64,000 bases of DNA, taken from Actinomycetota bacterium (GTDB lineage: Bacteria > Actinomycetota > AC-67). Position 1 is the stretch's first letter. Every line of letters begins with the position of its first letter. This document shows positions 32,696 to 40,559 of this stretch, one piece after another. Below the pieces are notes generated by a model. It worked only from the letters and a program-made list of their open reading frames with translations. It had not been told where the DNA came from and did no database searches. Position numbers and translations under genes: made by a program. Where the stretch lies: assembly GCA_041658565.1 (NCBI GenBank), contig JBAZZY010000002.1, forward strand, positions 1 to 64,000. Reading direction: 5' to 3'.

Positions 32696-34209
32696 AGAGA
32701 TCGGGGTTTCTCGCATCACTCGCGGCGCTGGCCGTCGTCGTTTCCGCATGCGGGACGCGCTTGCCGGACGGCGAGTTCCTTCGTGCCGCGGGCAACGCGT
32801 ACTCATCAGACCCGACTGGGCTCGGGGCGGGGTCGGCGGACGGTGGGACGGCGTCGGGGGGATTGGGACTTCCAGGAACGGACTCGGACGGGGGCACCTC
32901 TTCGGGTTCCGGTGCTTCCGGTTCGGGCGGGCCGGTGTCGACCGGCGGCGGCGGAGGGGGGACGGGGTCGGCGAAGAACTTCGCATCCGACCGCGGCGTC
33001 ACCGCGACGACGATCACCGTTGGAAACATCACGCCCGTCGGCGGGCCTTTGGGACCCGAGGCCTTCAGCGGGCCTTCTCACGGCGCGCGCGCTTACTTTC
33101 AGGCGTTGAACGCATCCGGCGGCGTGAACGGACGAACGATTAAGTTCCTCACCTGCGACGACCGCGAAGACCCCGAGGGAAACAAGGCCTGCGCGCGCAA
33201 CTTGATCGACAAGGAGAAGGTCTTTGCCTTCGCCGCCAACAACACCGACGCTTACGCCGGAGCCGGGTTGGTGAACGCCGCCGGAGTCCCCGACGTCGGC
33301 GGGATTCCGATCGCGACCGCGTACTACAAGTACCCCATGCTTTTCACTATCTACGGAGCCGGCGGGTACCCGCGCGACGGGAAGAACGTAGGAGTGAAGG
33401 GCACCTTCTACGAGAACAACGCGCCTTTCCTCTGGTACCGGAAACACTTGGGAATCAAGAAGGCGGCGGTGCTCTTCTACGCGATCCCAGCCTCCTCGAA
33501 CAGAGCGGCGATCGTGATCGACATGCTCACGAAATCGGGCATCGAAGTCGTCTATACGCCCAACGGTGGTGCCGGCAAAGACCCCGCGAGTCCCTCCTGG
33601 GATACCGATGTCATCAACATGCAATCGGCGGGCGTCGAGGCTTTCTGGCAAGTGATCGACACGGCAGGGATCATGAACGTGTGCCAGGCGATGGACCGCT
33701 ACGGTTTCCAAGTCAAAGCTGCGATTGCCTCCGTCGCGAACTGGACGAGTCGCATCGGCAGGGACTTCAGCGCTCCGTGTCGCAACTCGATCTACGCCGA
33801 TGCGAACTCAGTTCCCTACACGATGACGAGCCATCCCGAGATCGCCAGGTTCCGCGCCGCGATGCGCCGATACGACCCGAACTTCCCGATGCAACAGTGG
33901 GCGGTGGAGGGCTGGGCGGCCGCGCGCCTTTTGACCGAAGGTATCCGTTCGATGGGGCCCAATGTCACCCGTCAAGGGCTCATCCGCTTCTTGAGGGACC
34001 GAAGGGGCAGGGGATTCCCGGACGACGTCATGACGCCTGACTGGACCCAGTGGCGTGCCGACAGCGTTGACTTTTCGAAGCAACGTCGCAACTACTTCTC
34101 CGTCGCGCGCTGGCAGGACTCGGCCGGCGGATGGGTGGCGCAAACCAACCCGTTCGACGGCTACGAGACGCCGTGGTATCCGCACCCGATTGAGGACGAC
34201 GGAACGTGA
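32692..34209 (+). CDS. ABC substrate-binding lipoprotein, branched-chain amino-acid type, paralogue 1
   Basis: 505 residues. Lipoprotein signal with lipobox VVSACG (Cys20), then about 85 residues of Gly/Ser-rich linker with no fixed structure, then a Peripla_BP_6-type two-lobe domain starting near VTATTITVGNITPVGGPLGP. The core is very similar to the proteins at 42124, 47998 and 53574: shared segments include LTCDDREDPEG, ANNTDAYAGAGL and VINMQSAGVEAFWQVIDTAG. It differs from them in strand and linker. It is longer than usual LivJ-type proteins (about 390 aa). It should deliver ligand to the permease at 37887-39902. Confidence 0.9.
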   Translation: MKRSGFLASLAALAVVVSACGTRLPDGEFLRAAGNAYSSDPTGLGAGSADGGTASGGLGLPGTDSDGGTSSGSGASGSGGPVSTGGGGGGTGSAKNFASDRGVTATTITVGNITPVGGPLGPEAFSGPSHGARAYFQALNASGGVNGRTIKFLTCDDREDPEGNKACARNLIDKEKVFAFAANNTDAYAGAGLVNAAGVPDVGGIPIATAYYKYPMLFTIYGAGGYPRDGKNVGVKGTFYENNAPFLWYRKHLGIKKAAVLFYAIPASSNRAAIVIDMLTKSGIEVVYTPNGGAGKDPASPSWDTDVINMQSAGVEAFWQVIDTAGIMNVCQAMDRYGFQVKAAIASVANWTSRIGRDFSAPCRNSIYADANSVPYTMTSHPEIARFRAAMRRYDPNFPMQQWAVEGWAAARLLTEGIRSMGPNVTRQGLIRFLRDRRGRGFPDDVMTPDWTQWRADSVDFSKQRRNYFSVARWQDSAGGWVAQTNPFDGYETPWYPHPIEDDGT

Positions 34210-35210
34210 TGTCGAGCCCGTCCACGAGGGTTGTGCTCGGCGTCGACGTCGGAGGTTCCAAGACCCTTGCCGCAGTCGCGGACTTGGGAGGCGCAGTGCT
34301 CGGAGCCGGCCGAGGCCCTGGGGGGAACCGGCAGGTCGTAGGCGCCTCGGGGTTTCGCGCGGCCGTCGACGTTGCGGCGCGCGAGGCGCTCGCACAGATG
34401 CCGTCTGCGACCATCGTCTCGACCCACGTGGGCGCCGCGGGCGTGGACTTCCCGGAGGATCGCGCGGAACTGCTCTTGGCGATGGGTGAGGCCTACGGGC
34501 GCGTCGACATCGAGAACGACTCGCTTTTGGGTTTGCACGCGGGATCCTCGGCGGGTTGGGGTGGTGTTGTCGTAGCGGGGTTTGGTGCGAACGCCGCTGC
34601 CCGGGACGAAAGCGGGACGACGGTTTTCGTCGGCGGTGTCGGGTGGCACACCGGCGATTTCGGGGGCATGGCAACGCTCGGGACGGAAGGACTTCGTCTG
34701 GCGATCCGGTCCTGGGAGGGCCGCGAGCCTCCGTCGATTCTCGGCGACCGCATCTGCTCGGCGGGCGACTTTGGCGGCATGGATGATCTGTACCGAGCCG
34801 CGGCGGTGTACCGCGCGCCGGAGCCTCTGGTCATCGCCCGTCTCGTCATGGAGGCCGCCGAGGACGGCGACGCTGTGTGCCGTGCCCTTGTGGCCCGCGC
34901 CGGGGTAGAGATGGGACTGTCGGCCGGCATTGCGTTGCGGCGGCTTGGTCTCGACCGCGGCGCACCGGAGGTGGTCGCGATGGGCGGGATGGTTCGCATG
35001 GCCGCGGGTGTCGGCGGAATGCCGGTAGGTTCGGCCCTTCTGACGAGTCTTGATGACGAGCTTCACCGGATCGTGCCGCGCGCGGTTCTTCGAATCCTGG
35101 ACACCGAGCCGGTCGTCGGAGCGCTTGTCGCCGCACTGCGAGCTGCGGGCGTCCCCGTCAGGCCGGACGACCTACGAAACCGATGGGGGGAACATGTCGG
35201 CGCGCGCTGA
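34209..35210 (+). CDS. BadF/BadG/BcrA-type ATPase or sugar kinase (N-acetylglucosamine kinase-like)
   Basis: 333 residues in the actin/ASKHA fold: phosphate-1 loop VVLGVDVGGSKTLAAVADLG, HVGAAGVDFPEDR, a second phosphate motif near ENDSLLGLHAGSS with AGFGANAAA, and VVAMGGMVRMAAGVGGM as adenosine motif. This family includes GlcNAc kinases and activators of radical dehydratases; no Fe-S cysteine pattern is seen, so a kinase is more likely. ATG 34209 overlaps the previous stop (TGATG); GTG 34206 is an alternative. Its end overlaps the next gene by 17 nt. Confidence 0.78.
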   Translation: MSSPSTRVVLGVDVGGSKTLAAVADLGGAVLGAGRGPGGNRQVVGASGFRAAVDVAAREALAQMPSATIVSTHVGAAGVDFPEDRAELLLAMGEAYGRVDIENDSLLGLHAGSSAGWGGVVVAGFGANAAARDESGTTVFVGGVGWHTGDFGGMATLGTEGLRLAIRSWEGREPPSILGDRICSAGDFGGMDDLYRAAAVYRAPEPLVIARLVMEAAEDGDAVCRALVARAGVEMGLSAGIALRRLGLDRGAPEVVAMGGMVRMAAGVGGMPVGSALLTSLDDELHRIVPRAVLRILDTEPVVGALVAALRAAGVPVRPDDLRNRWGEHVGAR

Positions 35211-36474
35211 AGCGGGCGGCGTGAAGATCGCCATCATCGGCGGCGGAAGCACTTACACGCCGGAGTTAGTCCTTGAGCTTGCGAAGACCCCGGGAGTCGG
35301 GACGGTCGTTCTCCACGACATCGATGAGGGGCGCCTCGGCGTCGTCGGGGGATTCGTCGATCGGATGTTCGCGCATCAAGGATCGGCTGTGCGGACGCAC
35401 CTTACGTGCGACTTGGACTCCGCCCTCGACGGAGCGTCGTTCGTCCTGACTCAGATTCGTGTGGGGGGATCCGCTGCGCGCGTGAAGGACGAGACCATCG
35501 CGTTGCGCCACGGTTTCATCGGCCAGGAGACTACCGGAGCAGGCGGCTTCGCGATGGCGTTGCGTACGGTTCCGGTTATCGTCGAGATCGCCGAGCGGAT
35601 CCGCGCGCTGGCGCCCGAAGCATTCCTGGTGAACTTCACCAATCCTGCGGGTCTCGTCGCCGAAGCAGCGGGGCGCGCGGGCGTGCGCTGCATCGGCCTG
35701 TGCAGCATTCCCAAGAGCTTTGAGGATGCGTTTCGCGCGATTCACGAGCGGGCGGTCGATGTCGAGTCCTTCGGCCTAAATCACTTGTCGTGGATACGTT
35801 CGGTACGAGTGGACGGCGAGGATCGTCTTCCCGAGTTCCTTTCGACGTGGCCGCAGGGCGGCGACATCTCACGCAGCGTCGTCGATGCGCTCGGTCTGCT
35901 GCCGAACCCGTACCTGCGCTTCTACTACTCGCCGGCGCGCATGCTCGAGGCGCAGCAGGCGGAGGCGCGCACGCGCGCCGACGAGGTTGTCGAGTTGGAG
36001 CGCGCGACGCTCGAGCGTTTCGGCGATCCGGAACTGACGGAGCTACCGCCGGAACTCGCGCAGCGTGGTGGATCGGGGTACTCGGCCGCCGCGGTCGCGT
36101 TCGTTAGCTCCGTAATCGAGAATCGGGGTGACGTGCAGGTGCTCGACGTGCCGAACGCGGCCGCCCTTGAAGGATTCCCGAACGACGCGGTTGTGGAAGT
36201 TCCGTGCCGGGTCGATGCGAGCGGCGCGACGCCGATTGCTCAGGATCCGCTGCCCGAGCACTGCCTTGGGTTGATGCGCGCAGTCAAGAGCTACGAGCGG
36301 CTCACGATTGATGCCGCGCTCACCGGATCGCGAGACACCGCGCTCACCGCGCTCACGAGTCATCCGCTCGTCGGCGACGTGGATCGCGCGTCGGCGCTGC
36401 TGGACGACATCCTCGCCGCGCACGCGGACGAGCTTGTCAGGTGGAGTCTCCCACCAGCACGCCCTCTTCAGTGA
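35194..36474 (+). CDS. Glycoside hydrolase family 4 (6-phospho-glycosidase/alpha- or beta-glucosidase type)
   Basis: 426 residues. NAD-binding start KIAIIGGGSTYTPELVLELA (GGGST 16-20), then QETTG (111-115), NPAG (150-153), metal Cys in CSIP (170-173) and metal His197 in GLNHLSW. GH4 enzymes use NAD+ and a divalent metal to oxidise C3 of the sugar and eliminate the aglycone; most want 6-phospho-sugars. A kinase just upstream could supply that phosphate. GGGGGG precedes ATG 35194. The 3' end overlaps the livF gene on the other strand by 38 bp. Last gene of the operon. Confidence 0.88.
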   Translation: MSARAEAGGVKIAIIGGGSTYTPELVLELAKTPGVGTVVLHDIDEGRLGVVGGFVDRMFAHQGSAVRTHLTCDLDSALDGASFVLTQIRVGGSAARVKDETIALRHGFIGQETTGAGGFAMALRTVPVIVEIAERIRALAPEAFLVNFTNPAGLVAEAAGRAGVRCIGLCSIPKSFEDAFRAIHERAVDVESFGLNHLSWIRSVRVDGEDRLPEFLSTWPQGGDISRSVVDALGLLPNPYLRFYYSPARMLEAQQAEARTRADEVVELERATLERFGDPELTELPPELAQRGGSGYSAAAVAFVSSVIENRGDVQVLDVPNAAALEGFPNDAVVEVPCRVDASGATPIAQDPLPEHCLGLMRAVKSYERLTIDAALTGSRDTALTALTSHPLVGDVDRASALLDDILAAHADELVRWSLPPARPLQ

Positions 36475-37132
36475 TTTCGGACGGTTCTCCGACGAAGGTG
36501 ACGCGGCCCTTGGCGATCACGTAGACGATGTCGGCGAGGCGCAGCGCGTAGCCCAGGTACTGCTCGACGAGCACGATCGTGCAGCCGCGTTCTTTCAGGT
36601 GTGCCAGCGCGCCGAACAGCATCTCGACCGCGTTGGGCGCTAGGCCCATCGAGATTTCGTCGACGAGCAGGACGTGCGGATCGCCGAGGAACGCGCGGCT
36701 CAGCGCGAGCATTTGCTGCTCGCCGCCCGACAGAGTTCCGGCCTTTTGCGCGAGACGGTCATTGAGTTGGGGGAACATCGCGAAAAGCTCGTCGAGTCGC
36801 TCGGGGCGCGAGCGACCGTTCGCGGCGATCTCGATGTTCTCCGCGACGGTGAGTCCGGGGAAGACCCCACGGCCTTCGGGGATGAGCATCACTCCCGCGC
36901 GCGCGACCTCGTATGCGGAACGGCCGTCGATGCGCTGTCCGTCCAGTTCGATCGATCCGCTCCAGGCCGGAAGGCTTCCCGCAAGGACGCGCATTAGCGT
37001 CGTCTTTCCGACGCCGTTGGGGCCGAGCACGGCGACGACGCGTCCGGCCGGCGCCGCGAGAGACACGCCGCGCAGCACCTCGATCCGGCCGTACCCCGAT
37101 CGCAGATCGTTGGCGACGAGGAATCCCGTCAC
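36437..37132 (-). CDS. livF: LivF-type ABC transporter ATPase
   Basis: 231 residues: Walker A GPNGVGKTT, signature LSGGEQQML, Walker B HVLLVDEISMGL and the switch His region; ending in the short tail typical of LivF (EITEEGVLVGDST). With LivG it powers import of branched-chain amino acids, amides, urea or aromatic compounds. The GTG start overlaps the stop of livG by 4 nt. Its 3' end runs 38 bp into the GH4 gene from the other direction. Confidence 0.93.
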   Translation of the reverse strand: MTGFLVANDLRSGYGRIEVLRGVSLAAPAGRVVAVLGPNGVGKTTLMRVLAGSLPAWSGSIELDGQRIDGRSAYEVARAGVMLIPEGRGVFPGLTVAENIEIAANGRSRPERLDELFAMFPQLNDRLAQKAGTLSGGEQQMLALSRAFLGDPHVLLVDEISMGLAPNAVEMLFGALAHLKERGCTIVLVEQYLGYALRLADIVYVIAKGRVTFVGEPSEITEEGVLVGDST

Positions 37133-37890
37133 GCTGTTTCTCCCTTTCCGAGATACGCCGCGCGCACGGCGGCGTTCGCCACGATCTCGGACGGAGTTCC
37201 TCGCGCGATCACGTTTCCGTGATCCACGACGGTGATGTCACCGGAGATCCGCAAAACGAGTCCGAGGTCGTGTTCGATGAGCAGGATTGCGATTCCGGAC
37301 TCCGCAAGTCTCTGGAGTATGCCGCCCAGGTGCTGCGTTTCCGCCGGATCCAGGCCGCTCGCGATTTCATCGAGCAGCATGACGCGCGGGCGCGCGCAAA
37401 GCGCGCGCCCGAGCTCGACGATGCGCAGGACTCCCGTCGGCAAGTCTCCGGCCACCCGATCCGCCGCCCATGCGATGTCCAACTCGTCGAGGATTCGGTC
37501 GACCAGGCTTGCGACGGCGGGATCCGCAGTGTGGCGCAACCGGAAGATCTCGCGGACGATGGTGCCGCGTCGCATTGCCTCGGCGGCAACGGATAGGTTT
37601 TCGCGAACCGTCAGGCCGGAGAACACCTCCAGGCGCTGGAATGTCCGGCCCATCCCGCGTCGCGCGCGATCGTGTGTCGGCATGCGCGTGACGTCGGTTC
37701 CGTCGAGCATGACGTGCCCGCCGTCGGGTTCGGTCAGACCGGTGAGGCAGTCGAAGAGCGTCGTCTTGCCGGCGCCGTTCGGTCCGATGAGTGATGCGAT
37801 CGCCCCGGCTTCCACGGCGATCGACACATCATTTACAGCCCGGATTCCCCCGAAATGCTTCGAGACGGCGCGCGCTTCCAGGACGCTCAC
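37129..37890 (-). CDS. livG: LivG-type ABC transporter ATPase
   Basis: 253 residues: Walker A GPNGAGKTTL, Q-loop, signature-like region in which the usual LSGGQ is replaced (AGDLPTGVLRIVELGRALC), Walker B RVMLLDEIASGLD, and LIEHDLGLVLRI with the switch His. LSGGQ degeneration to LPTG is seen in some LivG proteins. GTG 37890 overlaps the stop of the fused permease by 4 nt; an extension upstream would only read through the permease gene in another frame. It forms the ATPase heterodimer with LivF. Confidence 0.9.
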   Translation of the reverse strand: MSVLEARAVSKHFGGIRAVNDVSIAVEAGAIASLIGPNGAGKTTLFDCLTGLTEPDGGHVMLDGTDVTRMPTHDRARRGMGRTFQRLEVFSGLTVRENLSVAAEAMRRGTIVREIFRLRHTADPAVASLVDRILDELDIAWAADRVAGDLPTGVLRIVELGRALCARPRVMLLDEIASGLDPAETQHLGGILQRLAESGIAILLIEHDLGLVLRISGDITVVDHGNVIARGTPSEIVANAAVRAAYLGKGETA

Positions 37891-39902
37891 GATCCGGCCC
37901 CCTGTCGTGACCCGGCGCGCGCCGGAATCTCTCCGCGAAGCGCGCGTATCGCAAGATCGCTCGGGACGTACATATCCGCAGTGTCTTCGGGCGCACGCGG
38001 CCGGCGCCGCGCATCGTCGACGGCGCGCGCGAGCTTCATCTCCCATCGCTCGAAAAGAATGCGACCGAATCCGAGCAGACTGCGTCCGGGAATGCGCCCG
38101 ATCAGAAGTGCTGCGATTCCGATTACGAGTTGGGAGACGCCGCCGGCTCCGACGAGAACGTCGAGCATCACCCATATGAAACCCGCGACGAGCGCGCCGC
38201 CAAGCGAGTTAACGCCGCCGACGACAACGGCCGCGAACCAGAAGAGACTCTGCAGCGGGAAGAACTGGCCGTCCGCCGAGAAGACTCGCGCCTGCTGAGT
38301 GAGAAGGACCCCGGCGATCCCCGCCATGAACGCGCTCGCGGCGAAGATCACAAGCTTGGGCGTTCTCGGGTCGACTCCAACCGCGCGCGCGCCGGTCTCC
38401 GAATCGCGAATCGCGCCGAAAACCCGACCTACCGCTCCGCTGTGGAGGTTGCGCGCGAGAAGGAATGCGAGACCTACGAGCACCAGCTCGAAGTAGTAGA
38501 AGGCGACGGGGCCCTCGAAGTTGAGGCCGAAGATCGACGGGCGCGTGACTTGCAGACCGGTCGATCCCCCCGCGATTGTGGTGTTTGCGAGAACCGCTTG
38601 GAAGAGCACCAGATTGAGCGCCAAGGTCGTAAGCGCGAGGAAGATCCCCCGTCGCCTAAGTGCGGGGTATCCCGCGGCGAGTCCGGCCAGCACTGCGACG
38701 ACGCCTCCGCCGAGCATCGCGATGAGAGCCGGGGGATGGAGCGAGTTCGCGATTCGCGCGGCCGCCCATGCGCCGATGCCGGCGAAGCCGGCCTGGCCGA
38801 GGGTGATCTGGCCGCTGAATCCGGTGACCACGACGATGGACGCGAACAGGATCGTGAAAGCCAGGAAGCGGTGCGCCTGTTCTAGCGCGCCGGTTCCCAG
38901 GACGGCGGGCAGGATGATCAGGGCCGCTGCTATCGATATCGTTGCGCGCGCCGACCGCGCGGGACTTGCGCGTCGCGCCGACGCTGCGCGTTGCTGCTTC
39001 TCCGCCTTTTCGCCGAGAACGTCGAGCCGCCGGTACAGGAGCAGCGCGGCGAACAGAACGACCGCCGGAAGTCCCGCGACGAGTGATTGGTAGATCGAAC
39101 CGACGACGCTCGTCGAGGCAAGCTCGACTTGTTCGATGAGCGCGCGCCCGATGCCGATGAGCAAGACGCCGGATGCGGCAGCCATCGGCAGACTCGTCAG
39201 CCGGGCGACGACGGCGATCGAGAACGTCGCGATCATGAACAGCGTCATCCTGTAGGGGTCAAGGCTCCCTGAGGCGATGAGGACGCCAGCAAGTCCGGAG
39301 AGTCCCGCGCCCATCGCCCACGCGATTCCGGCAACACGATTGACGTCGATCGACGAGAGTTCCGCGAGATCGGGGCGATCCACCACCGCGCGCATTCGCA
39401 GACCGAGCTTGGTGAATCGGAAGAACGCCCACAACGCCGCGGAGGTGGCGCCGAGCAGCCCCAGTTCCGCGAGCCGGTCGAAGGGCAGGCGAACTCCGCC
39501 CAGTGAGAACGGGTGCGCCGGGAACAGGCGAGGGCCGACACGCGTTTGGCCCGTCCAGATCACGTACACGATGCCCACGAGCACGATGAGAACGCCGAGA
39601 CTCGCGGCCAGCTTTTCCGTCGTGGTTGCGCCCGACCTCTGCAACGGGCGAAAGACGACGCGCTCGAGCCCAAACCCCAGCCCCGGTCCCACGATGCCCA
39701 CGGCGATGACCAGTGCGATCCCTAGCGGCACGTGCCACCCGGTATTGAGCTGGTAAAGGGTGTAGGCGACGAACACCCCGATGGCTCCGTGCGCGAGGTT
39801 GAAGACTCCGGTCGCCTTGTAGGTGAGAACGATGCCCATGCCCGAGAGCGCGAGAACTCCACCGGAGGCTGCGCCGGCGACGATGAGCTGTGCCCAGAAC
39901 AT
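37887..39902 (-). CDS. Fused LivH-LivM permease of the branched-chain-type ABC transporter
   Basis: 671 residues, two permeases in one chain. Residues 1-290 are LivH-like (GIVLTYKATGVFNLAHGAIG; later DVNRVAGIAWAMGAGLSGLA). A basic hinge (about 295-325) leads to a LivM-like half (GFSGQITLGQAGFAGIGAWA; GAIRDSETGARAVGVDPRTP; GGVNSLGGALVAGFIWV). After the last helix there is a 70-residue basic cytoplasmic tail. Normally LivH and LivM are separate genes. Stop overlaps livG start. It is the only importer core in the window, facing four closely related binding proteins. Confidence 0.92.
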   Translation of the reverse strand: MFWAQLIVAGAASGGVLALSGMGIVLTYKATGVFNLAHGAIGVFVAYTLYQLNTGWHVPLGIALVIAVGIVGPGLGFGLERVVFRPLQRSGATTTEKLAASLGVLIVLVGIVYVIWTGQTRVGPRLFPAHPFSLGGVRLPFDRLAELGLLGATSAALWAFFRFTKLGLRMRAVVDRPDLAELSSIDVNRVAGIAWAMGAGLSGLAGVLIASGSLDPYRMTLFMIATFSIAVVARLTSLPMAAASGVLLIGIGRALIEQVELASTSVVGSIYQSLVAGLPAVVLFAALLLYRRLDVLGEKAEKQQRAASARRASPARSARATISIAAALIILPAVLGTGALEQAHRFLAFTILFASIVVVTGFSGQITLGQAGFAGIGAWAAARIANSLHPPALIAMLGGGVVAVLAGLAAGYPALRRRGIFLALTTLALNLVLFQAVLANTTIAGGSTGLQVTRPSIFGLNFEGPVAFYYFELVLVGLAFLLARNLHSGAVGRVFGAIRDSETGARAVGVDPRTPKLVIFAASAFMAGIAGVLLTQQARVFSADGQFFPLQSLFWFAAVVVGGVNSLGGALVAGFIWVMLDVLVGAGGVSQLVIGIAALLIGRIPGRSLLGFGRILFERWEMKLARAVDDARRRPRAPEDTADMYVPSDLAIRALRGEIPARAGSRQGAGS

Positions 39903-39923
39903 AGGCGCGGTCGTCTCCGCCGC

Positions 39924-40472
39924 TTAGGCCTCGACGCCGGCCGGCGCGCACATAGGGCACGGCGAGAGCTTGCGGCGCGCGACGACGGCGGCGCTCACGG
40001 CGCCGGCGCCCGCCTTACCCTTTGCCATCGGACAGTCGGCTCGGTGGTAGTGCGAACCGCGCGCAATCGCAACGAGCGTTTCACCCGTTGGGGTGTCTCC
40101 GTTCCTGGCGATCTCCGGCGCCGGGTCTCCTGTCGGCCGGAGAAGAGCCGAGTGCAACTGGGCGACTTTCTCTTCGAGAACCTCGATGCGCTGGAGTTCG
40201 CGCCGAAGATCCTCGGTTGCGACGAAGAAAGCGCCTATTGCAACGAGCACCATCCCCGGTATCCCTCCGGATACGAGATATGGGATCTGCTTGGCGACCA
40301 GCGCCTGGCGCGAGACGCCCAGATATCCAAGCAGGAGCGCGAGGACCCCCACGGCGATGAGAATCCATCCGACGGCCGGACGCGACGCGCGCGCCGCCCA
40401 GCGCCAGAAGAGAGCGGGGTCGGGAACTTGGCCATCCGCGGGAGTTGTGCTGTCGCCGTTCTCTGGTTTCAC
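39924..40472 (-). CDS. Two-helix membrane protein with C-terminal Cys/His motif
   Basis: 182 residues: polar N-terminus, two membrane helices (VGWILIAVGVLALLLGYLGV and YLVSGGIPGMVLVAIGAFFV), a coiled-coil-like helix (TEDLRRELQRIEVLEEKVAQ), and a C-terminal YHRADCP with later SPCPMCAP, i.e. a His plus three Cys that look like a small zinc site of the kind found next to Ada-like domains. GTG 40472 has AAAGGAG. It lies 21 nt upstream of the fused permease, in the same operon, so it may modulate or anchor the transporter. Family unknown to me. Confidence 0.65.
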   Translation of the reverse strand: MKPENGDSTTPADGQVPDPALFWRWAARASRPAVGWILIAVGVLALLLGYLGVSRQALVAKQIPYLVSGGIPGMVLVAIGAFFVATEDLRRELQRIEVLEEKVAQLHSALLRPTGDPAPEIARNGDTPTGETLVAIARGSHYHRADCPMAKGKAGAGAVSAAVVARRKLSPCPMCAPAGVEA

Positions 40473-40559
40473 GCGCCGCCTCTCCTTTGTTTCGTCGATT
40501 CCCGGCTCGTCGATGAGACGCCCGTGCACAAGGTCACGTGCGTCTCCGGATCGCGTTGG

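Noticed and set aside
37129..37890. Degenerate LSGGQ in LivG as a sign of inactivity
   Set aside because: Replacement in this position is found in other LivG-type ATPases, and the composite site can still be active with LivF.
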